Below, piece by piece: positions 26,875 through 35,824 of a DNA stretch of 64,000 nt; positions within the stretch are counted from its first letter, which is position 1; every line of letters starts with the position of its first letter. A model generated the notes under the pieces. The model was not told the origin of the DNA. It made no database searches and worked only from the letters and a program-made list of their open reading frames with translations. The position numbers and the translations under genes were made by a program. Source of the stretch: Bradyrhizobium stylosanthis (GTDB taxonomy: Bacteria > Pseudomonadota > Alphaproteobacteria > Rhizobiales > Xanthobacteraceae); the NCBI RefSeq assembly GCF_001641335.1, contig NZ_LVEM01000001.1:1400580-1464579 (forward strand), read 5' to 3'.

Positions 26875-28272
26875 TTACAGTTCAGCGAGCAGACGCGTCG
26901 CGTTGATCACGGCGGCCTGGCTGGCTTTTCTTGCGCGCCACAATAGAGCCATGCGCTCTGTGTCATCAGGCGAGACCTCTGAAGCGGTCCTGGACGACAT
27001 ATCGAGTCTCAAGGAACGAGCCCATTTTGCCAAGTTCCGCTCAGACGACCAGCGCTTCTCGTTTCGCGCGGTGGTTACAAACGTGCCCAACCAGTCAGCG
27101 GGCGTTCGCGGCGGTGACATTGGCTGGCAAAGGTCATTCTTGAGATCGTCGTCATCGATGGTCGCCTCGACATATCCCAGCACAGCGGCGCTCAGAACCG
27201 CTCTTCCCCATTTCACCCATTGCAGGGTGATCTTGTCCGGCTCGAATATCGCCTTCGTTTCGCGCGAGGGAATCCCGGCAGCCGTACAATCGACGTACAG
27301 CCAGTCATCATTCGCAGAGACTGTCCCCTCTTCAAGGTCGACGCGGTCTCGATGAATGAGGCGGACATGCCCCCTTCGGACGATGTCCTTGATCAGTCGC
27401 AATTTCTCCAATTCGCCCTTTGAAACCGTCGCGCCATGGAACATCGTCGGAGTGATCGAACGATCAAGCCGCAGCCACAGGTCACGTCCCTCGAATTGCA
27501 GGAAGAGATCGTCAATCGATGATGCCTCGCCAATTGCCTCCACGAGGTCTGCCGCGTACCTGAATGACGGCTCAAAGAAGTCCTGGGTGAATTGAACCTT
27601 CGATCTGTTGATCCACCAGGAATCACGGGGGACGATCCACCTGATATTGTCTGGATCGGCGCCATTCTCGAGCAGCCAAAGGCACGCATCGACCCCGGTT
27701 TTCCCTCCACCGATGATGCAATAGCGATGCGCTTCACCGGAAATCCTGACCAGATCGTTGACGGGGACACACCGCACCCCTTCCTCTGCCTGAAACCTGC
27801 GCTTATGCATGCTTGGCACTTCAACCGCCGCGTATGTTGCATCGACGAGTTTCTTGCGTGCTTTGACTGCGCGCCGCTCTCCGGTGACCAGGGAAACGGC
27901 GTGCCCGCGCCAGTCGATCCGCGTCATCGGCAGATAGGCGACCCGACCGGTCGGCAGGAATACATGGTCCATTACATCGCGATAATACGAGACGATCTCG
28001 GGCCCGGATGCCATGGACGACAAGCCGTCATTCAACCCTCCTCGAATGATCGAGGCATTCCCCAGCACGCGGGACTCCACGCCATAGTGGGGTGAAGGCA
28101 AGTGAAGTGTGACGAAGGGATATGAATGGTTCCAGTGCCCGCCTGGCGCATGACCGGCGTCTATGATCGCGACCGTGGACGTGCCGTGGTGCAGCAGCGT
28201 GTCGGTGAAAGCCATACCGGCGGCGCCAGCGCCGACGACGACATAATCAGCCTCGAGGACATTATCCGGCAT
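26875..28272 (-). CDS. FAD-dependent NAD(P)-binding oxidoreductase
   Basis: A 465-residue flavoprotein. The FAD Rossmann motif is VVVGAGAAGMAF near the N-terminus, and a second dinucleotide-binding motif CIIGGGKTGVDAC lies near residue 195, the layout of flavin monooxygenase-like enzymes. The text PGGHWNHSYPFVTLHLPS resembles the substrate-side motif of these proteins. Base composition is lower in GC than neighbouring core genes, suggesting later gain. It has no partner gene next to it: the GNAT is convergent and hflX lies about 180 bp upstream on the same strand. Substrate unknown. Confidence 0.78.
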   Translation of the reverse strand: MPDNVLEADYVVVGAGAAGMAFTDTLLHHGTSTVAIIDAGHAPGGHWNHSYPFVTLHLPSPHYGVESRVLGNASIIRGGLNDGLSSMASGPEIVSYYRDVMDHVFLPTGRVAYLPMTRIDWRGHAVSLVTGERRAVKARKKLVDATYAAVEVPSMHKRRFQAEEGVRCVPVNDLVRISGEAHRYCIIGGGKTGVDACLWLLENGADPDNIRWIVPRDSWWINRSKVQFTQDFFEPSFRYAADLVEAIGEASSIDDLFLQFEGRDLWLRLDRSITPTMFHGATVSKGELEKLRLIKDIVRRGHVRLIHRDRVDLEEGTVSANDDWLYVDCTAAGIPSRETKAIFEPDKITLQWVKWGRAVLSAAVLGYVEATIDDDDLKNDLCQPMSPPRTPADWLGTFVTTARNEKRWSSERNLAKWARSLRLDMSSRTASEVSPDDTERMALLWRARKASQAAVINATRLLAEL

Positions 28273-28454
28273 CGCTTCGCCTCCCACATTGTGTGACGAA
28301 CCGCCAGGCCCGCTGATCTATGCAGCGCGCAACGTTGCTTCCTCTTCCTGAACAAGCACGATCATTACCATGGAGAGCGGCTTCCGCTTAAGCCAAACGG
28401 GCGCCGCCCAAGGTCAGATTCGGGTGATTTTCGGCGAGCCCGAATGGGCGTAGT

Positions 28455-29852
28455 TCACGCCGACAGACGCGGCACGGCGTCGAACCTGTTCACCACGATA
28501 TCCCGCTTGGTCTCGTCCACCCGCACGGTCATGTCGAAGCGGCCGTCGTGCAGCTCTTTCGCCAGCACCTCGGAATTGCGGTGCAGCCAGGAGATGCCGG
28601 CGCCATCGGCGGCGTCGATCGAGAGGTCGAGCGTGGTGCGCTTGGCGGCGAGCCGCTCCTCGATCGCGGCGAGCAGTGCGTCGACGCCCTCCCCGGACAC
28701 TGCGGAGACCAGCATCGCCGGATGATCTTCCGGCCGGCGCGCGGCGATGTTCAAAAGCTCTTCGCGCTGCTCGGCATCGTAACGGTCGATCTTATTCCAG
28801 ACCTCGATGATGCGGCCGCTATCATCGGGGTTGATGCCGAGCTGGCGCAGCACTGCGTCGACGTCGCTCTGCTGCGCCTCGGCGTCTTCATGGGAGATGT
28901 CGCGCACATGCAGGATGACGTCGGCTTCCAGCACCTCCTCCAGCGTGGCGCGGAAGGCGGCGACGAGCTGGGTCGGCAGATTGGAGATGAAGCCGACGGT
29001 GTCCGACAGCATCGCCTTGCCGCCATGGGGCAGGTTGAGTGCGCGCAGGGTCGGATCGAGCGTGGCGAACAGCATGTCGGCCGCCTGCACGTCGGCGCGC
29101 GTCAGGCGGTTGAACAGCGTCGACTTGCCGGCATTGGTGTAGCCGACGAGCGCGACCACGCGATACGGCACGCGCTGACGCCCGGCGCGATGGAGCCGCC
29201 GTGTCGCCTGCACCTTCTTCAGCTCGCTCTCGAGCTTGGAGATGCGCTCCTGGATCAGGCGCCGGTCGGCCTCGATCTGCGTTTCGCCCGGACCGCCCAT
29301 GAAGCCGAAGCCGCCGCGCTGGCGCTCCAGATGGGTCCATGAACGCACCAGGCGCGAACGCTGGTAGTTGAGATGCGCGAGCTCGACCTGGAGCGAGCCT
29401 TCCCGGGTCTTGGCGCGGCGGCCGAAGATTTCCAGAATGAGGCCGGTGCGGTCGAGCACCTTGGCATGCAGCTCCTTCTCGAGATTGCGCTGCTGGATCG
29501 GCGCCAGCGCGCAGTCCATCACCACGAGCTCGACGTCGAGGCTCTTGGCGAGCGCTGCGATCTCCTCGACCTTGCCCTTGCCGATATAGGTGGCGGGCCG
29601 GATCTGGCTGATCGGCGCGATGATGGCGTCGGCAATGACGAGATCGATCGCGCGCGCGAGGCCCGCAGCTTCGTCGAGCCGGGCCTCGGCGTCACGCTGA
29701 GCATGATTGGGAAGGGCATGGCTTTCCGATTGCGCGTCGGCACTTCCCGCGCGCGCTCGCAAATAGGGACCGATGACAAGCACCCGCCCCGTCTGCTTAG
29801 CCCCTGCCGGCCGCGGACGGTCGGCATCCCCGTCGAAATTCCGGGGTTCCAA
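28455..29852 (-). CDS. hflX: GTPase HflX
   Basis: A 465-residue ribosome-associated GTPase. The N-terminal HflX domain contains [10 protein letters not shown] and [14 protein letters not shown]; the central coiled coil ([16 protein letters not shown]) leads into the G domain with G1 [10 protein letters not shown]3 DTVGF and G4 NKID. It splits stalled ribosomes. It starts 11 bp after the hfq stop on the same strand, the standard hfq-hflX arrangement. Confidence 0.95.
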   Translation of the reverse strand: MEPRNFDGDADRPRPAGAKQTGRVLVIGPYLRARAGSADAQSESHALPNHAQRDAEARLDEAAGLARAIDLVIADAIIAPISQIRPATYIGKGKVEEIAALAKSLDVELVVMDCALAPIQQRNLEKELHAKVLDRTGLILEIFGRRAKTREGSLQVELAHLNYQRSRLVRSWTHLERQRGGFGFMGGPGETQIEADRRLIQERISKLESELKKVQATRRLHRAGRQRVPYRVVALVGYTNAGKSTLFNRLTRADVQAADMLFATLDPTLRALNLPHGGKAMLSDTVGFISNLPTQLVAAFRATLEEVLEADVILHVRDISHEDAEAQQSDVDAVLRQLGINPDDSGRIIEVWNKIDRYDAEQREELLNIAARRPEDHPAMLVSAVSGEGVDALLAAIEERLAAKRTTLDLSIDAADGAGISWLHRNSEVLAKELHDGRFDMTVRVDETKRDIVVNRFDAVPRLSA

Positions 29853-29863
29853 TCAGATCACTC

Positions 29864-30112
29864 TCAAGCCGGCTGATCCTCGCCGCCTTCAAACAACTGG
29901 ATCGGAGCACCCGGCATGATGGTCGAGATCGCGTGCTTGTAGACAAGCTGCGAGTGACCGTCGCGCCGAAGCAGCAAACAGAAATTGTCGAACCAGGTCA
30001 CGATACCCTGGAGCTTCACTCCGTTGACCAGAAAGATCGTCAGTGGCGTTTTGGTTTTACGAACGTGATTGAGGAAGGTGTCCTGTAGGTTTTGTGCGCG
30101 GTCTGCCGCCAT
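29864..30112 (-). CDS. hfq: RNA-binding protein Hfq
   Basis: An 82-residue Sm-fold RNA chaperone. It has the Sm1 region ([20 protein letters not shown] with [20 protein letters not shown]) and the Sm2 signature [10 protein letters not shown]. Hfq assists sRNA pairing and, in rhizobia, nif and fix control. It lies between ntrX (312 bp upstream) and hflX. Confidence 0.97.
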   Translation of the reverse strand: MAADRAQNLQDTFLNHVRKTKTPLTIFLVNGVKLQGIVTWFDNFCLLLRRDGHSQLVYKHAISTIMPGAPIQLFEGGEDQPA

Positions 30113-30424
30113 TGTTTTTTTCTCGCTTTGAGTTTCTTTTTATTGCGCCGGATGCGGCCCTCTTTGTCGAGCTCGGGGCCTCCTCCGGTTGCCGTTCCTC
30201 ATGAGATCCCCCTCGGAGGGAACAGCAGTTCGATTAGAGGACAGGTCGGCTTATTAGGCAAGCCGCTTCACGCGGCAGGCGATGTTCTAATGCTCCGAAA
30301 AACTACGGAAATGGATGATTTCGTTCGTTTTTCCCAAGCGCGGCGCCGCAACGTCGCGGCGCCCGGCCTGTTGTCCCGGTGCGAGCGCTGTATGCGGACC
30401 GGTATCCACTTCGCTCGCGGCGGC
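30113..30424. other. ntrX-hfq intergenic region
   Basis: This 312-bp region lies upstream of hfq. It contains a T/A-rich tract near 30113-30145 just before the hfq start and a less GC-rich central part (about 30230-30320). It should hold the hfq promoter; I see no clear terminator hairpin or coding sequence. Confidence 0.5.
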
Positions 30425-31795
30425 CTAGCCGACGCCAAGCGCTTTCAGCTTCCGATGCAGCGCCGACCGTTCCATGCCAACGAACTCGGCCGTGCGAGAA
30501 ATATTTCCTGAAAAACGGCTGATCTGAGCAATCAAATAGTCGCGCTCGAAGACTTCGCGCGCCTCGCGCAGCGGCAGGCCCATGATGTGCTCGCCATTGT
30601 TGCTGGTCGGCATTGCCGGCACCATCGAGCCGACGTCCTGCGGCAGCATGTCGGCGGTGATGATCACCTCCGGACCACCCGCAGCCAGAATCATGACTCT
30701 CTCAACGTTGTTGCGGAGCTGGCGCACATTGCCGGGCCAGACATGCGATTGCAGCACCGCCATCGCGTCCTGCCCGATCTGGCGCTTGGGCAGGCCGCTG
30801 CCGGCCGAGATCTGCTCCATGAAGTAGTCGATCAATTCCGGGATGTCCTCGCGCCGCTCCGAGAGCGCGGGCACGCGGATCGGCACCACCGAGAGCCGGT
30901 GATAGAGGTCCTCGCGGAAATGGCCGGCCGCGATCTCCTCTTCGAGATTGCGTGCGGTGGAGGAAATGATGCGCACGTCGACCTGCACCTTGGAGGTGCC
31001 GCCGACGCGCTGGAACGACTGCTCGACCAGCACGCGCAGGATCTTGTTCTGGGTCTCGCGCGGCATGTCCGCGATCTCGTCGATGAACAGCGTGCCGCCA
31101 TGCGCCTCTTCGAGCGCGCCTGGCTTGCGCGGCTGCTCGCCGTTGGACTGCTCGATGCCGAACAGCTCGTGCTCCATGCGCTCAGGCGTGATCGCGGCGG
31201 CATTGATCACGACGAAGGGGCCGTCGGCACGGCCCGAGGCGGTATGCAGGGTGCGCGCGGTCAGCTCCTTGCCGGCGCCGGCGGGACCGACGATCAGGAT
31301 GCGGCTGTTGGCCTTGGCCGCACGCTCGATGGTCTGGCGCAGCTGGTTCATGCTGGGCGAGCGTCCGACGAGCTGGCTGGCGCTCGGCGCGAGCTGCTTC
31401 AGCTCCTTGACCTCGCGCTTCAGCCGCGAGTTCTCCAGCGCACGGTTGGCGACGAGGATGAGCCGGTCGGCCTTGAACGGCTTCTCGATGAAATCATAGG
31501 CGCCGCGCTTGATCGCGGCGACCGCGGTCTCGATGTTGCCGTGGCCGGAGATCATCACGACCGGCAGGTCGGCATTGTCCTTCTTGACCTGCTCCAAGAG
31601 CTGCAAGCCGTCGAGCTTGGAGCCCTGCAGCCAGATGTCGAGGAACACCAGGTGCGGCCTGCGATTGGCGATTTCGGCGAGCGCCGAGTCGCTGTCGCGT
31701 GCGGTCCTTGTGACGAACCCCTCGTCTTCGAGAATGCCCGCAACGAGATCCCGAATATCGGCCTCGTCATCGACAATCAGAATTTCACTAGCCAT
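30425..31795 (-). CDS. ntrX: Nitrogen/redox response regulator NtrX
   Basis: A 456-residue NtrC-family regulator. The receiver domain has phospho-acceptor D53. The AAA+ domain has Walker A GPAGAGKE and Walker B GGTLFIDEIADM; the C-terminus is a Fis-type helix-turn-helix (GNISRTAEFVGMERSALHRKL). The GAFTGA loop that contacts sigma54 is missing, replaced by a variable GIEQSNGEQPRKPGA stretch; this is normal for NtrX, which does not act as a classical sigma54 activator. It follows ntrY by 17 bp. Confidence 0.95.
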   Translation of the reverse strand: MASEILIVDDEADIRDLVAGILEDEGFVTRTARDSDSALAEIANRRPHLVFLDIWLQGSKLDGLQLLEQVKKDNADLPVVMISGHGNIETAVAAIKRGAYDFIEKPFKADRLILVANRALENSRLKREVKELKQLAPSASQLVGRSPSMNQLRQTIERAAKANSRILIVGPAGAGKELTARTLHTASGRADGPFVVINAAAITPERMEHELFGIEQSNGEQPRKPGALEEAHGGTLFIDEIADMPRETQNKILRVLVEQSFQRVGGTSKVQVDVRIISSTARNLEEEIAAGHFREDLYHRLSVVPIRVPALSERREDIPELIDYFMEQISAGSGLPKRQIGQDAMAVLQSHVWPGNVRQLRNNVERVMILAAGGPEVIITADMLPQDVGSMVPAMPTSNNGEHIMGLPLREAREVFERDYLIAQISRFSGNISRTAEFVGMERSALHRKLKALGVG

Positions 31796-31812
31796 GGGTC
31801 GCGCCTGTCTTC

Positions 31813-34251
31813 TCAGCTGCCTGTTGAGGCTTCGATTTTCGTTGAATCATTGGTCATTTCAGCCGGCTCTTTGGTTTGGGCGGCCGGCTCTTTTGTTTCC
31901 AGGCCGTTGTCTGAATCCTTCACGGATTGCTGGCCGGATTCCCTAGGGGAATCCGGGGGCGTGTCCTTGGTGTCGGGCTTGGCCGCGGGCGCGGGCGCCT
32001 GCTCGGCTCCCTGGCCCTTCGCGGGCTGGCCCGTGATCGCAAAGCGCATCCGCATCCAGGCGCCGCGCTGGCCCTCGCGGAAATCGGAGGCGTCCTTCAG
32101 CTCGATGCGCCCGCCATGGTCCTCCAGCACGCGGCCGACGATGGCCAGCCCAAGGCCGGTGCCCTTGGCGCGCGTGGTCACATAGGGTTCGAGCAGCCGC
32201 GAGCGCGCGACCTTGGGCAGGCCGATGCCGTTGTCGATGACGTCGATCAGCACGTCTTCGCCGTCGCGCGACACCACGACGTCGATGCGGCCCTTGCCAC
32301 CGTCCTTGCCGAGCTCCTCCGGCGGGACCTGCTCGATCGCCTCGGTGGCGTTCTTGACGATGTTGGTGACCGCCTGGGAGATCAGCCGCCGGTCGAACTG
32401 CGCCCGGAGCGGATCCTCCTTGAATTCCGCCTCGATATCGAGCTCGGGATGGGCGACCTTCATCAGGAACACCGCCTGCCGCACCGTGTCGGCGACGTCC
32501 TCGCCCTCCATCACGGGCTTGGGCATCCGCGCGAAGCGCGAGAATTCGTCGACCATGCGCCTGATATCGTCGACCTGGCGCACGATGGTGTCGGTGCACT
32601 GATCGAAGATCTGCTTGTCCTTGGCCTCGGTGATGTCCTTGCCGAATTTGCGGCGGATGCGCTCGGCTGAGAGCTGGATCGGCGTCAGCGGGTTCTTGAT
32701 CTCGTGGGCGATGCGGCGCGCCACGTCGCCCCAGGCCGAGGTGCGCTGCGCCGAGACCAGCTCGGTGATGTCGTCGAGCGTGATGATGTAGCTGTCGTGC
32801 GGCTGGTTCTTCTCGGCGCTGACGCGGACCGACAGATTGCGCTCGGCGCCGTCGCGGGTGATCGTGATCTGGCCCTGCACCAGGCGCTGGGTCCCTTCCC
32901 GCGCGGCCTTCATCATCTCGTCGAGCTCGGGCAGCACGTCCGAGAGCGGATGGCCGAGCGTCTCGGCTTCGGAGTGCCCGATCAGCTTCTCGGCTGAGCG
33001 GTTGAGGATGCCGACGCTGCCCGATGTATCGACACCGATGATGCCGGCGCTCGCCGAAGACAGCACGGCCTCGATGAAGCGGCGGCGGCTGTCGATGAGA
33101 TCGCTGGCGTTGACGAGCTCGTCGCGCTGGCTGCGCAATTCCTGCGTCATCTTGTTGAAGGTCTCGCCGAGCTGGGCGAGGTCGCCTTCCGACTGGTGCA
33201 CCGGCACTTTGACGTGGAGGTCGCCGGTCGAAACCGTATGGGCCGCGTTCATCAGCCGCCGGATCGGCGCCACCAGCGAGTTGGCGAAGTTCAAGCCGAT
33301 CAGCACCGAGGCCATCAGGATGGTCAGCGCGATCACCGCGAACATCAGCGCGAAGGCGACCTGGATGCCGAGCCGCCGCGACTCGATCTGGGCATATTCG
33401 GCGACGCTGACCTCGGTCTGCTTGAGCTGGTTGACCACATTGGGATCGAGCGGCCGCGCGACGTAGAGAAAGGTGTCGTTGAAGGCGCGCAGCCGGATCA
33501 CCGCGGCGACGAAGCTCGCATCCGGCAGTACCGCGATCTCGGGCTCGTTCTCGTTGACGTTGCTGAGGAAGTCGGGGGCCGGCGGCGAATAGGCCAGCCG
33601 CATGCCGGTGTCGGCGGATTCCAGGATGTTGGTGTTCTTGTCGATGATCATCGCGCCCGGCAGATTGCGCGAGCTGGCGCTGGCGGTGAGCATCTCGCGG
33701 AACGAGCGCCGGTCCTGGTCGTAGAGCGGCCTTGCATGCGCGATGTCGTTGGCCATGCCGAGAATGTCGCCGCGGATCAGCTGCGCGTGGTCCTGCATGT
33801 AGGCGCGCGCGATGTTCAGCGAGTTCTGGATGACCTCCTTGGTCGGCCCCGAGAACAGCCGGTCGAGGCCGCGCTCGAGGGTGACGTTGGCGACCACGGA
33901 GACCAGCACCGCCGGCAGCACGGCGACGATCGAGAACAGGCTGACGATCTGGACATGGAGGCGCGCCGCCGCCCTTCCCCGCCGCCGCGCCAGGATGAGC
34001 TGCCAGAGCTCGCGGACGATGATCCCGACCAGCAGGAGGATCGTGCCGGCATTGATCAGGTAGAACGAGCGGACCACCTCCGGCGTCGGATCGATCCGCG
34101 TCAGCCCGGTCAGGACCAGGAAGGTCAGGAGCCCCGACAGCAGTGCGAGCGCCACGGCAAAGGGCGCCAGCCATCGCCGCGGCGACCAGCGTCGCGGTTC
34201 TTCGGCTGGGGCCGTGTCAAAGGATGCGGCCGAGGTATCTGCGCTGGTCAT
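31813..34251 (-). CDS. ntrY: Membrane sensor histidine kinase NtrY
   Basis: An 812-residue kinase. Three N-terminal membrane helices (about 30-130) precede a periplasmic domain, a fourth helix, a HAMP (VAPIRRLMNAAHTVSTGDLH), a PAS domain, the phospho-His in RRIAHEIKNPLTP and the ATPase core with NIVKNATEAI, DNGIGLP and GTGLGLAIV. The C-terminal 60 residues are Pro/Ala-rich and disordered. It partners NtrX. The ATG at 34251 is used; a GTG at 34311 would add 20 residues. Normally ntrC lies right upstream; here it is about 27 kb away. Confidence 0.94.
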   Translation of the reverse strand: MTSADTSAASFDTAPAEEPRRWSPRRWLAPFAVALALLSGLLTFLVLTGLTRIDPTPEVVRSFYLINAGTILLLVGIIVRELWQLILARRRGRAAARLHVQIVSLFSIVAVLPAVLVSVVANVTLERGLDRLFSGPTKEVIQNSLNIARAYMQDHAQLIRGDILGMANDIAHARPLYDQDRRSFREMLTASASSRNLPGAMIIDKNTNILESADTGMRLAYSPPAPDFLSNVNENEPEIAVLPDASFVAAVIRLRAFNDTFLYVARPLDPNVVNQLKQTEVSVAEYAQIESRRLGIQVAFALMFAVIALTILMASVLIGLNFANSLVAPIRRLMNAAHTVSTGDLHVKVPVHQSEGDLAQLGETFNKMTQELRSQRDELVNASDLIDSRRRFIEAVLSSASAGIIGVDTSGSVGILNRSAEKLIGHSEAETLGHPLSDVLPELDEMMKAAREGTQRLVQGQITITRDGAERNLSVRVSAEKNQPHDSYIITLDDITELVSAQRTSAWGDVARRIAHEIKNPLTPIQLSAERIRRKFGKDITEAKDKQIFDQCTDTIVRQVDDIRRMVDEFSRFARMPKPVMEGEDVADTVRQAVFLMKVAHPELDIEAEFKEDPLRAQFDRRLISQAVTNIVKNATEAIEQVPPEELGKDGGKGRIDVVVSRDGEDVLIDVIDNGIGLPKVARSRLLEPYVTTRAKGTGLGLAIVGRVLEDHGGRIELKDASDFREGQRGAWMRMRFAITGQPAKGQGAEQAPAPAAKPDTKDTPPDSPRESGQQSVKDSDNGLETKEPAAQTKEPAEMTNDSTKIEASTGS

Positions 34252-34322
34252 TCCGGCAATGGTGCTGAAAAACGGATCCGCGGCTGGCGGAAACTGATGT
34301 ATTCGTACCACATTGTTGCCGA

Positions 34323-34336
34323 GACACTACAGTGTC
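34323..34336. promoter_or_regulatory. Inverted repeat upstream of ntrY
   Basis: GACACT-AC-AGTGTC is a perfect 6-bp inverted repeat in an AT-richer stretch, about 72-85 nt upstream of the ntrY ATG. Position and symmetry suggest an operator. It may be part of a new ntrYX promoter made necessary by separation from ntrBC. Confidence 0.35.
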
Positions 34337-34458
34337 AAATAGCCACGTGATCTCAGTAGCTTAGAGAATTCAACTTCTTCTTTTAGCCATGATTTACCAA
34401 ATCGGTGGCAGCGGGATTCGAGACTTGCCGGCCGCTCGCCGAAGCTCCTCCGGCCGTC

Positions 34459-34920
34459 TTACTTCAGGGCGATCGTGATCTGGCCGATATTGGCCGCGAG
34501 CTCCAGGCCCGCCTTCGGGCCTTGCAGCGTGAGCTTCACGCCCTTCTCGTTGCGCAGCTGGACGCCGTTGACGCCGCCGACGAGGGCGAAGCCGCCGCCG
34601 ACGGAACTGTAGGTCCCGGCAAAGTCACTGACCTCGCGGATCCCCGACGCCCGCCCCTCGAACCGGCCGACGCTCGCGCCGGCGGTGATGCCAAAGCTCA
34701 ACCCGGCGACCTTGAACGGATAGTTCCGGCCGCGATAGGTCAGGACGCCGCTGCCTGCGCCGCCGCCGACCAGAAGGCCGGCCTTGACGATCTTGACGCG
34801 GACCTCGCCGCTCGCCTGCGCGAAGGCTGGCGTCGCCGGGATCGCGAGCAGCACGAGCACCAGCGCGGCGACACTGGCTGCAATAGTGCGAAGGCCTCGC
34901 ACGCTAAGGCTTCTGGGCAT
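34459..34920 (-). CDS. Hypothetical secreted glycine-rich protein (paralogue of 44376-44804)
   Basis: A 153-residue protein with a signal peptide (hydrophobic residues 12-27, ending AFA-QA). The mature part is Gly-rich with beta-strand character: GLLVGGGAGSGVLTYRGRNY, PFKVAGLSFGITAGAS and a repeat-like C-terminus ending ITIALK. The protein at 44376-44804 shares the same pattern. Vaguely like SYLF/Ysc84 lipid-binding domains, but I cannot assign it. The ATG has AAGAAGG upstream and lies inside the DUF2950 gene end (17-bp overlap), so it is the third gene of the DUF3300-DUF2950 operon. Confidence 0.72.
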   Translation of the reverse strand: MPRSLSVRGLRTIAASVAALVLVLLAIPATPAFAQASGEVRVKIVKAGLLVGGGAGSGVLTYRGRNYPFKVAGLSFGITAGASVGRFEGRASGIREVSDFAGTYSSVGGGFALVGGVNGVQLRNEKGVKLTLQGPKAGLELAANIGQITIALK

Positions 34921-35824
34921 CGACCTTCTTCCAGGTCTGGTCGGGATCGAACAGCGTCGTGCGCGGTGCAATGAATTCGGTCCGCGCGCCCAGATCCTTC
35001 TGGTAGACGTTGCCGGCGTGATTGACCAGGAAGGTCATGACGCCGGAATTGCCGTACTCGGCGGGCCAGGCGATCAGTCCGAAGCCGCCGATCATCTTGC
35101 CCTTGACGACGTAGTTGAGTGCGCCGCCCGGCGCATCCGCACCCTGACCTTTCAGGATGCGGAAGTAGTAGCCGTGATAGGGCGCCGGAGCGTCGCCTGC
35201 GCCTTGCTTGTAGCCTTCGGCCGCGGCATCCGCGACCAGCGCGCCGAGCGGGCTCGGATCCGCATCGTCACGCCAGAACAGGCCGTCCTTCTTGCCGGGC
35301 GTGGAGAGGAAGCGCTGTGCGTAGACGCCGGCGCCCTCGCCGCGATCCTTGTCGGCATATTCGTTCTGCGCATCGACATAAGCGAGCGCGGTTTGGATCG
35401 CATCGAGCTCGTTGCGGCCGATGCGGCGGCGAAGCACCTCGATGCGCCCCTCGTCGGTGTCGAACTCCCAGCCGGTCTTGCTGTTGACCAGCGGAATCGG
35501 GAACGGGAAATCGTCCGGCCCCAGGAACAGCGTCGCGCTCTTGTTGCCTTCCGCCTTGATGCCGTGCTTGGCGTCATACATCGAGGTGAACCGCGCGCGG
35601 ATATCCTTGTCGGCGACTTCGTCGCCGGAGGAGACGATGTCCTCGGCGGCCCGACCGAGCACTTTCAGGATGTCGTCCGGACCGCTCTTGACCGCGGCCG
35701 CGAGTGCGGCGGCCGCGTCTTCCGGGGTCTTGTAGGATTGCTGCGCCTGCGACGCAGTACCGAGCAAGGCCAGCGCGATCAGGCCCGGAAATACGGCGCG
35801 GCGAAACGATTTCAGGCGGGTCAT
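34904..35824 (-). CDS. DUF2950 family secreted protein
   Basis: A 306-residue protein matching the DUF2950 pattern: a signal peptide (ending ASQA-QQ), KTPEDAAAALAAAVKSGPDD, the GPDDFPFPIPLV segment, YHGYYFRILKGQG and FGLIAWPAEYGNSGVMTFLVN. Function unknown; such genes occur beside DUF3300 genes in proteobacteria. Its start overlaps the end of the DUF3300 gene by 4 bp, and its end overlaps the next gene by 17 bp, so the three proteins are made from one FixK-box-controlled transcript and probably act together in the envelope. Confidence 0.88.
   Translation of the reverse strand: MTRLKSFRRAVFPGLIALALLGTASQAQQSYKTPEDAAAALAAAVKSGPDDILKVLGRAAEDIVSSGDEVADKDIRARFTSMYDAKHGIKAEGNKSATLFLGPDDFPFPIPLVNSKTGWEFDTDEGRIEVLRRRIGRNELDAIQTALAYVDAQNEYADKDRGEGAGVYAQRFLSTPGKKDGLFWRDDADPSPLGALVADAAAEGYKQGAGDAPAPYHGYYFRILKGQGADAPGGALNYVVKGKMIGGFGLIAWPAEYGNSGVMTFLVNHAGNVYQKDLGARTEFIAPRTTLFDPDQTWKKVDAQKP

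Noticed and set aside
27384..27397. Possible FixK box in the FAD oxidoreductase gene (TTGAT-CAGT-CGCAA)
   Set aside because: Second half-site does not match, it is inside coding sequence and not upstream of any start.
31555..31795. NtrX as a normal sigma54 activator
   Set aside because: The GAFTGA loop is absent in the AAA+ domain, as in other NtrX proteins.
34312..34458. Mobile-element boundary (tRNA, direct repeat or IS) at the left edge of the ntrY-ntrC block
   Set aside because: No tRNA, integrase, transposase or matching direct repeat seen here or near 61.7 kb.
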